Assembly (NCBI GenBank): GCA_018873225.1
Contig: JAEILZ010000008.1
Span: 1,612,001 to 1,676,000, forward strand
Reading direction: 5' to 3'
Source: [Phialemoniopsis] sp. UDSM-2020
Taxonomy: Eukaryota; Ascomycota; Sordariomycetes; Thyridiales; Thyridiaceae
Length of the DNA: 64,000 bases
Shown here: positions 11,792-21,864 of the stretch, in pieces
Layout: the number at the start of each line of letters is the position of its first letter
Position numbering within the stretch: position 1 is the first letter of the stretch
Notes under the pieces: generated by a model
The model's database searches: none
Told to the model about the DNA's origin: nothing
Seen by the model: the letters and a program-made list of their open reading frames with translations, nothing else
Translations under genes and position numbers: made by a program

Positions 11792-12784
11792 ATGTGCCGG
11801 CAAGTCTATGCCTGTTTCTGGGCCTGCGGTTGTGACTGGCGCATCTCCGATGGCTTCGAGAAGTGCGAGTCCGCCCCAACCTGCCCCAAGGTCACAGAGG
11901 CCCGTGCCGTCCTCCCCGACCAAGAGGGCAACCCGTACTTTGGCCTGTGCCCGTACCACCATCGCGAGGCCCGTCGCAAGCGGAACCGCGAGCGCCAGAG
12001 ACAATGGTGGTCATCACCCGATCTGGATTCTCCCCCGCCGGCGCCGACGTCGACGAACCCGTCAGATGGGGCCCACTGCCTGCTGTCTACCACCCGCGTG
12101 TGCATGTGCGACCCGTACGCAGCTGGCTATCCTCACAAGGTGATGCGGGGGTACTGGGGATGGGTGCACCGCGACTTTGAGGGCGAGGCCGTCTCTGGCA
12201 AACGCTCCGGCGGCCGCCGCAATAAGTTTGTACTGGTTGTCAGGAACAATCAACATCCTGCACCAGGACAGGGGAAGGAGAATATCGTTGCGAACAAGCA
12301 AGGTCCTGTACTAGGACAGGGGAAGGAGAATATTCCTCCGAACATCGCCAAGGGCACTGGCTATGGCGCGGTGGAGTATCACACTCGAACGCTTTATATG
12401 TGGATTCGATCAAACGCAGTACCTGCCACGCAAGAAACACCTACTCGAACCCCGACCGTCAAACCGAGGGCAAGCGCACTGTACTTGACTTGTCTTGATC
12501 TTCAGCGCGAGCCGCTCCGCGAAATGTCCTCTGCCGAGCTTGCTTGGCGCTTATCTTCGGAGAGCAAGAGAAGAGGCCGAAGTCGTTACCGGCACGGCGA
12601 GGAGCCCCAATCCCCGGACGAAGCCGGCCAAGGTTCCGGCACCAGCAGCATGTCGGCCACCTTGGTCGACAGCACCACGGAAGATGGCTATGTTGAAAGC
12701 ACGATCGACGAGAACACCGAGCCACAATACTCTGATACTGGATCTGAGGACTGGTCTGACGATCTACCGAGTCTGAGTGACTAG
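11792..12784 (+). CDS. Uncharacterised protein with Cys-rich N-terminus and KEN-box repeats, 330 aa
   Basis: A single-exon frame from ATG (context CACC-ATG) to TAG. Residues 1-55 are rich in Cys and His (MCRQVYACFWACGCDW, CESAPTC, LCPYHHREARRKRNRER), which suggests a small metal-binding module followed by a basic helix. Residues about 147-181 contain a 16-residue tandem duplication, each copy holding GQGKENI. The C-terminal half is low-complexity, with an acidic Ser/Asp-rich tail (SDTGSEDWSDDLPSLSD). No membrane segment is seen. Fungal proteins with this kind of Cys-rich head are common and mostly unnamed. I recognise no named family and assign no function. Confidence 0.75.
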   Translation: MCRQVYACFWACGCDWRISDGFEKCESAPTCPKVTEARAVLPDQEGNPYFGLCPYHHREARRKRNRERQRQWWSSPDLDSPPPAPTSTNPSDGAHCLLSTTRVCMCDPYAAGYPHKVMRGYWGWVHRDFEGEAVSGKRSGGRRNKFVLVVRNNQHPAPGQGKENIVANKQGPVLGQGKENIPPNIAKGTGYGAVEYHTRTLYMWIRSNAVPATQETPTRTPTVKPRASALYLTCLDLQREPLREMSSAELAWRLSSESKRRGRSRYRHGEEPQSPDEAGQGSGTSSMSATLVDSTTEDGYVESTIDENTEPQYSDTGSEDWSDDLPSLSD

Positions 12785-13440
12785 AATCCTTATGTTGTCT
12801 TCTACCATTCGCCGGCGACCAGCGGTCTCAGCTAGGTTCGAAAGATCGGTGAGTGGTGTTCCACTGGCCATCTTTGCAATCTTTCGGACTGAAGTGGTTG
12901 TACAACCAACGTGGAATTAAATTAATTGTGATTTAAGGAGGTATGCTTCAAGACTCAGGGCGCTCATGTTGGCGATGCTTAATTCAGTTGGTTTGGAAAA
13001 AATAATAATGATAATAATGATAAACCCTGCAATATACTATAACATTAAGGGGTCAAGACGGCTTGCACTTTTTTGAGGAGTCTGGGAGCGTTGAAAACGT
13101 CGAGGTGGGAGTAAGGTCGGCCAAGGATGGACATACAGGATCATTAGAATTGGAAAATGAAGAGAAAAGTGCTGCACACTTTGTGCATTTGTACATTCGG
13201 CGTATCTGTCAGAGTGAATCCTGTGTATCATGACATCGTAAATCGTCCTGTCGTACCGCGAACTGCTTGATATGCTCCAGCCGCCACTGTCTCGCGACTC
13301 GCAGCCAAGGGGAAGAAGAGCTGTGATTCTCACCCCAAGATAAACCCTCACTCACTCTGAACTCCAGAATCTCGTCGTACAAAAACCTTCCGCCTGTCCC
13401 GGCGCGGCCGTGTCTCTTCTCCCGATGCTGCACGGGGCTC
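12785..13440. other. Convergent intergenic region
   Basis: This is the 3' flank of the KEN-repeat gene and of the DUF7514 gene. It is AT-rich around 12900-13040, with an AATAATAATGATAATAATGA tract near 13000-13020. No gene is seen. Confidence 0.55.
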
Positions 13441-15405
13441 CTAACCCCATGCCTCGGTGGGATATTTCCTTCCTCCGACTCCAGTCACGACCGGGCTGGG
13501 CATGCGGTTCTGATATTTCCTGCGCTCTCGCTCGTGGTCCCGCTCATCAAGTTCTGGATCCCTGTGCCTGTCGATATCAGCATGGCTGCTTGTTCTCCGC
13601 TGAGCTTCTGGTCTGTGTAAATACCGGTCCCGGTCACGGCGGCTTCGAGATAACCTCTCCCCTTCCCAGTTTGGGTCTCGCGGGCGGTCTCGTGCTCTGT
13701 CCCTATCCCTGTCCCGCTCTCTTCCACCTTCTCGATCCCGATCTCTATCTCTTTCACGGTCTCTATCTCTGTCTCGATCCCTATGTCTATCGCTGTCCCT
13801 GTCTCTTTCCCTGTCTCGCTCGCGCTCACGGTCTCGGTCCCTATCCCTTTCACGTTCACGGTCGCTGCCACGATCGCGTTCACGATCGCGGTCGCGATGG
13901 CGCTGACTCCGGCTTCGGGTCCTAGGGCTCTGTTCACCGCTCATGTCCTCATCCTCATCATCATATGACCAAGTTCTGCTCAGCCTGGACCCGAGGTTCT
14001 CTCGGGAGTAGCGCGAGGAGCTCAAGCTGCTGCCGTGAGAGCGCGAGCCACTCCGTGGCTTTTCGGAAGTCGATCCAATAAGCCCGCTCGGGAGTACAGA
14101 GGCGATCTTGTCAAGGGGGTGAAAGCCGCTACGACGCCGCGTCTCCTCGCCGCGGTCGTCACGACGCCTGTGCCCATCCGGCCTGAATCCAGAGACCGCT
14201 GGGGGCGCGTTAGGGGCTTCCGGCGGTGCCATAAATCGGCGAACCGAAGGCGGCGGTTGATCGTCGGTGCGTGGGTGATGCCTGCGCTTCGTTCTGGGAC
14301 TGAGCGGCTCGTCCGAGTCGCTGGACGACGAGATATGCCGCGGCTGGCTGTGGCGGCGCTGTTGGACGTGGTGCGGCGGATCTAGATGGGTCGCCGAGTT
14401 TGAGGAACGCATCTGGTGCTCGTGCGGAGGAGACGGGTAGTCTGAGAAGCTCCGCCGTCGCGCTCGATCTTCTGCAAATAGGCCATGACCAAGCCGATCT
14501 GGCGACTCGTGTAGTCCGGCAGATCGAGGTACAAACTTTCCCGTGGCTGCGACATGGGCGAAGGCGACAGCGGGATTAAAATAGTCCGCCTCGGCGGCCC
14601 GCGCCCGGGGTGAGGAGGAGGTCCGCTGCCTTGACCCGGGACCACCTCCCGGAACACGGACATGGGCGAAGGAGCTGTTGACCCGGTCTGAAAATGAAGG
14701 GGGCACGTCATCCTTGGGCGTTGCCTCCCGCCGCAATTTCTCTGCGCACTGCTTATGCCACCGATCAATCTCGGGATCAGCCTGCGTGGGGAATGCTTCC
14801 TTGGGCAGGTCAAGAGGGAACGGCTCGTTGGTGTCGGGGTTCTTGAGGGCCCAATTCTTGACGGCGAATTGCAAAAACGGCACATGCTCCTCTGGAGAGA
14901 GCAGTGTCTCGATGCTCTGCCAGCGAACAAACCCCTTGAGGGTCAACGCGGGAATGTTTGGGGCGCTAAAGTCGTCTTCTGAGGGTTGAAGCGTGTGCTG
15001 ACAGCCGGTGACCTGCCAGATGTACGAAATGGACTGGTGCGGCGCCTTTAGGAAGAGGGCTGTCACGAGAATGGAGCCGTTAGACATGCAAAGAAGGATA
15101 ATTCTCCTGCTAGCCCAATGCACAGATGTGTCTTACAATCATAGTTCCCTCCGACAGCCTGGTAGAAGGCTGCCATCTTTTTGGGAGTCAAGACATGTTC
15201 GGTCTTGTCTCCAAGTTCGTCAATCTAATAACCGGCGCCATTAGTCTGAGGAGCGAACCAAACGCACGAACCGGCGACGGAGTGTGTCCCTTACAACATG
15301 TTGACCGATAGCCCTGAGCAAGGCGTCGAAGACCTTGGTCGGCGCCTTGTCCTCCTGGAAGAGGTAGCCATAATACGCCTTCGCGTCGACCGGTGGAGTC
15401 GCCAT
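13441..15405 (-). CDS. DUF7514-domain protein with Arg/Asp/Glu-rich tail, 605 aa
   Basis: Exons are 15405-15295, 15224-15137 and 15059-13441, with GTAAGG and GTAAGA donors and TAG/CAG acceptors. Together they encode the fungal DUF7514 domain at residues 1 to about 160: AKAYYGYLFQEDKAPTKVFD, then a helix pair containing MAAFYQAVGGNYDSLFLKAP and ISYIWQVTGCQHTLQP, ending in FVRWQSIETLLSPEEHVPFL. The rest is disordered: Ser/Pro/His-rich, then a nearly uninterrupted run of RD, RE and ER dipeptides (about residues 455-545) like those in U1-70K and other splicing factors. The function of DUF7514 is not established. The tail suggests a nuclear or RNA-associated protein, but this is inference. The first two exons are short and were found by splicing back from the long third exon. 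Confidence 0.85.
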
Positions 15406-16764
15406 CGAGGCCTCTCCGGGCTGAGAAAGGTATTAATTATCTGAGCAGCTGTATCGACTTGGGCAAGGTGGAGCTATGAGCAGCAAGAGGCAAGGTTGTC
15501 GGCGGCATAACTGGGTTAGGATGAAGCCAGATTGGTCTGCAACCATGCAGCAGGTCAAAATGGAATCGTGCACGGAAAGGTGGAGGCGGTGACGATTTGC
15601 ACGACAACGACTGTGCATATGTGAGACCGGGGGAGTGTGGGAGAGAAGGGAAGGGATGCGACGCAGGTAGGCCTATATCTATTTGGAGCGGCGACGCGCT
15701 TCTGTGACTGGCGAGGATAGGCAGATGCAGCACAGAGAAACAGGCTGACAGGCAAGCAAGCACGCAGGCAGGTGAGTCAGGCTCGGACCAGCCCTGCTGA
15801 TGGAGGAGGAGGAGGCCGTGATTGCGACAACATGCACACGAGATGTGCGAGTGCGTGAGCGCAGCCAGGCAAGCGGTGGGGGGAAGGAGGAGGGTAATCA
15901 AGCAGTTTCAGGCAGGGTGCTCTGGTCGCCTCTGCGCTGTCCCACGATCGACACAGGGAAAAGCCACAGACTAGCCGGAGGGAACCTTGGCAAGAGAGGA
16001 TGGGGCGAAACAGATAGCTGTTGTGCTAGCTTCATGTACATTTGATTTTCCAGATTCTACTAGTGATGATAAGGACACTGCTGCTAGCAAAACAGCTACT
16101 CCATTACGTCTGCCCATCACATCGCCGGTACCTTCTCTTGCGACGCTCGCCTGAGCTGCTGACCGCTCGTTGTGCGACACGTGCACCCCTGGCTGGCCTC
16201 ACAGCCAAGGCACTTTCTTTTTGCAACACACACTCTCCGAATCCAAGCGTTCCGGATTGATTTAGGTATTGCAACTTGCGAAGCTGATGAGCGATACGAC
16301 AGTCAATGGGAGCTCATCTCCATCCACCTTCAGGCAGAACTGGCCTGTTCGTTGTGATGCCGGATGCCAGGACCGCCCCCCGCTTGCCGCAGCTGCAGAC
16401 GCATGTTTACTCGACAATGCCACAATGCCCGGACATTATTTCGGAGCAATTTGGCATCCTGTCTCGACGATAGCGAATTTTCAGGAGGCTCATTCTCGCC
16501 CGCGACGGGACGAAGAAGTGTAGGAACAAGGGTGAAGGCCCTTTACACACCTCCCGGGTGGCTTGGGACATCAAGTCGATCCAATCGGATGACAGTAAGA
16601 CAGTCACAACTATACAATAAGTCTTTTCGTGAGATGTATAGCAGAAAACACCACCAAGGTAGGTAGGTACAAGGTATCTGGAGTAGAGTACATGTTCATA
16701 TCGTCACACTCGAACCATATCAAAGCCCGCAAACGCGCAAAACCAGCTCGTGCGTGTATGCTCT
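15406..16764. other. Intergenic stretch upstream of the DUF7514 gene
   Basis: ORFs of 60-154 codons on both strands look random. The part next to 15406 is presumably the promoter and leader of the DUF7514 gene. A GGTAGGTAGGTA tract lies near 16658-16670. I see no RNA gene or transposon. Confidence 0.5.
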
Positions 16765-17297
16765 TCAAGACAACAAGGTCGAAAGGCCAATCAGCGAACC
16801 AAAAAGCGGCAAGAAAGATCGCGCGAGGTTCAGCAGCTTCCACCTCTCCAGCAGGTCCTTGACGGCCTCATCGCCGAGCGATCGCGTGGCGCCAGCAGCA
16901 GCCGCAAGCAGCTGGTTGTTAGTCGAACGCATCAGGATCAGGGTGTATGGGACGATGGCCAGAGTCAGGCCACCCGCGACGGCGTAGCCCCTCCAGTCGC
17001 GATTCCCGGCGTTGCGCTGATAGGCCGCGTAGCCGTACGGCAGCAGTGTAAACAGCGCCATGCCTGGTCCGAGGTTTTTGCCAATGGAAAACATGGTCTC
17101 CCACTGCTTGGCCAGCTCTTGCGCCGGGACGAGGCCGGCGACCATGCCCGGGACCGCCATCATAGACAAGCCGGCAATGGTTCCTGTTGGTGGTGAGTGA
17201 GGCGTGTTAGTCTAAAGGGTCAGCAAATGTAGGGCGCAGGGTGATGCAAAATACCAGAGATCCAGGCAGATGCGACAATGCCAGTGGTCGCCGCCAT
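16765..17297 (-). CDS. DUF1772 membrane protein (anthrone oxygenase-like), 153 aa
   Basis: Two exons: 17297-17255 and 17183-16765. The donor is GTATTT, the acceptor CAACAG, and the frame runs to TAG. The protein starts MAATTGIVASAWISG, continues into AGLSMMAVPGMVAG, and has about four membrane helices (residues roughly 5-30, 55-75, 85-105 and 135-153). This matches DUF1772, a family that contains fungal anthrone oxygenases of polyketide pathways but also many members of unknown role. No polyketide synthase or other pathway gene lies in the window, so a secondary-metabolism role is not supported by context. The length is normal for the family. Confidence 0.8.
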
Positions 17298-17916
17298 CCT
17301 GACTGCTGGAATAGATTCAGGCATGTCGATTGATTGTTTGATAGAAATTCCAGACGTTTGTCTTGAAATAATGTATCGATTAGGGGCAATATACTAAGGG
17401 CTCAGCGAAATGAGTAAGTATGGTACGCAGGTGTGCCAAGGCCGGGGGGACTCGCGATATCTATATATAATGATGCGGAGTCATTCAGGTGCTACGAAGG
17501 TATGAGGTCAACCTGGTCAATAGCGTGCTCCATCCGCGCTCTCCCGGGCGACTGCTGACACGACCTACCGGTTTTGGCGTATCTTTCGCCGGTCTAAATG
17601 GGGTTGTAGCCTGCCGGGTCAACCCGGACATTTCGACCTTATTTAACGTCCGAAGTCCACCGACACTTGACGGGACCTGGAGATAGCTGGCGACGGCTCT
17701 CCGGAAGGTGGAGCTGAAGCCGCGCGACTTTGCGAAACATCAATTGAAATATAGACTATACCTACGAGCTGTATGTCATACATGACATACATAAGACTGT
17801 GCTGGGATTGCGACGACGTTTTCAATGTTATTGATCGATGTGTGTAAGCTTTGTCAACTTAGATCATAGAACCACCATCATCCCCTACTATTGCCAACAA
17901 GACGAGATAAATATCC
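17298..17916. other. Intergenic region, tandem minus-strand genes
   Basis: This holds the promoter of the DUF1772 gene and the 3' flank of the GNAT gene. A TATATATAA sequence at 17462-17470 lies 165 bp upstream of the DUF1772 start and could be its TATA element. No gene is seen. Confidence 0.5.
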
Positions 17917-18603
17917 CTACGCTTTCGTCTTGATGATGGATCGGGCGCCCGCCAAGGCAACAATTTTGCCATCCTCATCCGTCTCTGTATACTTGACGAA
18001 AACATCAAATCCACCTTTCCGGGCAACATTCAAGCTTCTGTCGTTAGAGCCTTCGATCACTGCAGTGAAGAGCTCGTCCACCTGTGCACCGTCCTCGCCT
18101 TGTCCATCAGGCAAGGTGCACTTCATGACCTTCAATTCAGTTTCCACACGGGGCAGGCTTTTGTACGACGCGAGATAGGCCTGGAGAAACTCTGACGCCA
18201 GCCCCTGTCCCCAAAACTCCTTGCGCAGCATCCATCCCACCTCGGGCCAGCCGAATGTACCCCGGAACATATGGCAACCCCCCATGCCGATGAGCTGGCC
18301 TGTCTCGCGCCAAAAGATAGAGCAGTTCCAAGTCTTGACGTCGTTAGGGGGGATGAATAGGTTCAGCTTGGCCTGCGTCTGGGCCTGGCTCGCATCAGGG
18401 AGGCCTGTGAGGGTCCAGACCATCACCTCAGGCTGGGTTCGAAGCTCGTAGAGCTCGGCCAGATCATCCTGAGAGCAAGGCTTCACTGTGAGCCGCGCTG
18501 TGTGGTAGACTTGTCGCTCCGAGTTGGGAATGAGAGGGGTGGCGGGCAGTGTGGTCTTGACCACAACCCAAGGGAGGTCATCGAGAGTGGATTTGGACGT
18601 CAT
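17917..18603 (-). CDS. GNAT-family N-acetyltransferase, 228 aa
   Basis: A single-exon protein of the GNAT superfamily, which transfers acetyl from acetyl-CoA to amines. It shows the RimJ/RimL-like pattern: an N-terminal HTARLTVKPCSQDDLAELYELR strand-helix, a central strand pair ending GQLIGMGGCHMF, the aromatic PEVGWMLRKEFWGQGLASEF motif in which RKEFWGQGLA is the acetyl-CoA loop, and a C-terminal part with NDRSLNVARKGGFDVF. The substrate cannot be told. I chose the ATG at 18603 (MTSKSTLDDLPWVVV) because residues upstream in the same frame are not protein-like. The frame stays open 33 codons further upstream, to 18702. Confidence 0.85.
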   Translation of the reverse strand: MTSKSTLDDLPWVVVKTTLPATPLIPNSERQVYHTARLTVKPCSQDDLAELYELRTQPEVMVWTLTGLPDASQAQTQAKLNLFIPPNDVKTWNCSIFWRETGQLIGMGGCHMFRGTFGWPEVGWMLRKEFWGQGLASEFLQAYLASYKSLPRVETELKVMKCTLPDGQGEDGAQVDELFTAVIEGSNDRSLNVARKGGFDVFVKYTETDEDGKIVALAGARSIIKTKA

Positions 18604-19500
18604 GATGCTTGTGCAGAAGACGAGGAACTTGGAGAAAGAAGTCAAAAAAACAAGGCGATCTTGACGAAAAGGAATCGAGGGCTCACATGGCGAAAGACTC
18701 ACCTTTTGTAGCGGAAAAGGGGAGGGAGAGTCGGGTCAACCATTCTCTTCCTGCAAAAGGTGACTCAGTGCGCCGTTGCTTCAGTCACGAACGACTAAAT
18801 TCACAGAGTGACATCGTGGATCTCCCTTCTCAACCTTCAAGGGAGTCGAGCCTTATGCAGGTAGCGACAATTCGACACAGCTGAATCTCTTTCGAAGTTT
18901 GGCACCTACCGCAAATGGTTCGACATCTAAATAAAGCAAGCCACCCAAGTACCTAGGTAGTTCGACGCCAATTGCACGAAGCTGGACCGTTTGCTGGTCG
19001 AGTCTTTCGAGCACCTTTAGTCCCATCTTAGCCCACTTCAGGGACAAGAAGGATCAAATGGGTTGGTGGCCTGCCTAGTGGCCTTGTCCCCACTCCGGGG
19101 GACAAAATGCGGCATCATAGGCGTAAGTCTCTTCCCGCCTCTCAAGTATCTTATTATCAGATTGGGTACAATTTGTACATGCTGGGGATAACTCTAATTC
19201 CATCACTCAATGATTTGAAGTCACGATAGGTATTGATTCAAAGATCTAGTCAACTCTGCTGCGCCGCCAAACCTTGGTTGAAGGTCAGCCGCGACAACAG
19301 ATTGCCCAACTTTTGGGAAGAGGTATCAGGAACGCTTTCAGTCGCATCCCATTGATGCAGCTCGCATTATCCCGCATCTCAAGCATCCGGCTGGCTTTGG
19401 ATGACTGCGATTGGTAATCTTACCGTCATACTCTTTCAGTACCAAACGCATGACGTGAAGGCACGAGACTTGATGAGACTTGTGCATAGGGACAGAGACC
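18604..19500. promoter_or_regulatory. Divergent promoter region between GNAT and Zn2Cys6 genes
   Basis: An 897-bp spacer lies between the minus-strand GNAT start and the plus-strand regulator start. It contains a partial copy of the CTACCTAGGTAG palindrome (ACCTAGGTAG at 18951-18960). No clear TATA box was found, and the short ORFs look random. Confidence 0.45.
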
Positions 19501-21669
19501 ATGTCAAGTTCCAAGGCAGATGCAGAAAAGGCGCTGAAACCGCTGAGTTGCACTACTTGTCGTCAGCGCAAGGTCAAGTGCGACAAGGTCCATCCGACTT
19601 GCACGCCGTGTCGGCGCATCGGCGTGCAGTGCGTTTTCCCGGATCGCAAGCGCCACCGCAAGCCTAGGAACAACCGACAGACCGAGTTGCTCAACCGTCT
19701 GTCCCGGCTTGAGGGGATTGTCGGAACCTTTGACCCTGGAGCCCTCGATTCAGTGAATCAAGAGCTCGGGCCGGCTCCGCATTCGCAGGCTCCGGTTGAG
19801 GCGGCTCCGGCCACCGTGCCTGCAGGCCCGGAGGTCTCCGACAACCCCGAAGAGCTCAATGCCGTGCCATTACGGCCGGATCCCAGCCGTGGTTCGGTTG
19901 ACAAGTACATGAGTCCGGTCTTCTGGTCAACACTATGCAGTGAAGTTGAAGGCCTCAAGCAGACTCTCGAGCAACCGAGCGACGACGATGAAAGTGATTA
20001 CGAGGATGGAGAAGAGACAAGTCCCGAGTCCTCTGAGCGGTCGCCTCCCGCACCTCTGACCGCCACCTCGTATGGTATGCTTGGCAACCCTGCATCAGCA
20101 ACCCAAGGGTTTCTCATTCAACCGTCACCTGAGCACATATCATATCTATGTTCTACATACTTCACAAATGTGGACCTCGTTCTCAAGATTATACACAAGC
20201 CGACTATAGTCAAGGAGATACAGGCGTTCCTCAATTCGGGCCGGACGCGTTTCACATCTGCCCTGCCGGAATGCCTCCTCTTCGCAATGTACTTTGGAGC
20301 GGCAGTAAGCTCTCGAAATCAGGCGTGCCTGGACAACCTAGGAGAGCCACAGCACATCCTGGCCGAGCGTTTCCGCCTGGCCACCGAGATCGCGCTGGCG
20401 AAGGCTGACTACCTGAATACAACGGACCTCGAGGTCATACAGGCCCTGACCATCTATGTCGGTTGCCTGCGCGCCCATAGTGGTTGCCGTGCCTCCTGGG
20501 CTCTACTCGCGCTGGCTGTGCGCCTCGCCCGTGCCCTGAACTTGCACTCAGACGGCGACGGCTCTAGCTTCCCGCCCTATATCGCCGAGATACGCCGCCG
20601 TGTCTGGTGGCAGCTTGTCGTCATCGACATCCGCGCCGTCGAGGACCGCGGCACCGAGCCCCTCATCAACACCGACTCCTTTGACACCATGCTGCCTACC
20701 AACATTGACGACGCCGACTTTGGTCCCGAGAATTACGACCCCATCGTCGCGCGCGAGGGGCCCACAGACACTTCCATGAGTCTCTGCAGCGCCATGTCCT
20801 CGGGCTTCTTCATCCACCTCAACGACCCCGGCGCGCGCTTCGCCAACGCCTCGTCCGAGGACGAGATCCTGTCGCAGATCCAGCGCCTCGAGTCGCTCTT
20901 CATCGGGCCCTCGACCGACGACCCGGCCCACATGCCCTCCTTCCTCGCCGCCCGCACCGTGCGCATCATCGTCCTCAAGTTCTGGCTCTTCCTGCAGTAC
21001 CCCTTCCAGGCGCGCCTCGCCACCACCCGGCCCCGCGTCCCGCGCGAGAACGTCCTGCGCACCGCCGTCGCCGTCATGGAGCTGTCCGAGGTGATACGCA
21101 CCTGCTCCGGCGCCGAGCACCACGAGTGGTGGACCGAGACGTACGTGCAGTGGCACCCGCTCGCCGTCGCCTTGGCCGAGCTGTGCGAGCAGACCCGTGG
21201 CGAGCTCGTCGACAGGGCGTGGCACATCATCGACAAGGTGTTCCCGATGTGGAAGGATCGCATCGCAGATGCCAAGCGGGGCACGCTGTGGAAGCCGATA
21301 CGGAAACTGCTCAAGAGAGCACAGGAAGCGCGGGCTCGAGCTCAGGCGCAGCCGCAGTCGCAAGCAATGCAGAGCACAACCGGCGATGCTGTTCAGGCGC
21401 AGGCAAGCAGTGCCGCCATTGAGGTTGACCTGCCACAGGCCTATAACTGTCAGCTCACGTTGAATCCAGATCCGCTCCTCGAAAGCGATTCACCGTCACA
21501 TGTGATGCCCGATTTCAACCAGTTTCCTCCTGGTTTCTTCAACCAAGAGCCCGGAATCGATTCTGGAGACTCGACCATGGATTGGACAACTTGGACAGAA
21601 TTTGTACAGGACACCTACGACGCCAACACTGTTGCTCAGGATATTGCGCCCTCGAGCTGGGCTTTGTAG
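19501..21669 (+). CDS. Zn(II)2Cys6 fungal-specific transcription factor, 722 aa
   Basis: This is a fungal binuclear zinc cluster regulator that would act in the nucleus. The cluster spans residues 17-44 with spacing C-x2-C-x6-C-x6-C-x2-C-x6-C (CTTC, VKC, PTC, TPC, VQC), followed by a basic linker (DRKRHRKPRNNR) and a short leucine-rich coiled coil (ELLNRLSRLEGIV) for dimerisation. An acidic patch (DDDESDYEDGEE) follows. The middle region, about residues 220-480, fits the fungal-specific transcription factor domain, with RRRVWWQLVVIDIR as its hallmark. The C-terminus is Gln/Asp-rich and could be an activation region. It is intronless. The start is the ATG right before the cluster; the frame opens 7 codons earlier but is less likely to begin there. 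Target genes are unknown, and no adjacent pathway cluster is seen. Confidence 0.92.
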   Translation: MSSSKADAEKALKPLSCTTCRQRKVKCDKVHPTCTPCRRIGVQCVFPDRKRHRKPRNNRQTELLNRLSRLEGIVGTFDPGALDSVNQELGPAPHSQAPVEAAPATVPAGPEVSDNPEELNAVPLRPDPSRGSVDKYMSPVFWSTLCSEVEGLKQTLEQPSDDDESDYEDGEETSPESSERSPPAPLTATSYGMLGNPASATQGFLIQPSPEHISYLCSTYFTNVDLVLKIIHKPTIVKEIQAFLNSGRTRFTSALPECLLFAMYFGAAVSSRNQACLDNLGEPQHILAERFRLATEIALAKADYLNTTDLEVIQALTIYVGCLRAHSGCRASWALLALAVRLARALNLHSDGDGSSFPPYIAEIRRRVWWQLVVIDIRAVEDRGTEPLINTDSFDTMLPTNIDDADFGPENYDPIVAREGPTDTSMSLCSAMSSGFFIHLNDPGARFANASSEDEILSQIQRLESLFIGPSTDDPAHMPSFLAARTVRIIVLKFWLFLQYPFQARLATTRPRVPRENVLRTAVAVMELSEVIRTCSGAEHHEWWTETYVQWHPLAVALAELCEQTRGELVDRAWHIIDKVFPMWKDRIADAKRGTLWKPIRKLLKRAQEARARAQAQPQSQAMQSTTGDAVQAQASSAAIEVDLPQAYNCQLTLNPDPLLESDSPSHVMPDFNQFPPGFFNQEPGIDSGDSTMDWTTWTEFVQDTYDANTVAQDIAPSSWAL

Positions 21670-21864
21670 ACGCTCAATTGTAGTTTTCAATAATCACGAG
21701 ATACCCCAATTCCACTTCATGCATTAATTGAACTCGGTTTTTTGGTGGATGCGAAAATTTTTGACTTCATTTATGCTCTGCCTGTAGAGCACATGCTAGT
21801 GACATTTCCCTGAGCCGTAATAAACACCTGGAAACCCGCCCAAATCCCCACTGCACGATACCCT

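Noticed and set aside
20548..21363. 271-codon minus-strand ORF opposite the Zn2Cys6 gene
   Set aside because: Antisense shadow of a strongly biased coding region; Gly/Val/Glu-rich with no recognisable domain.
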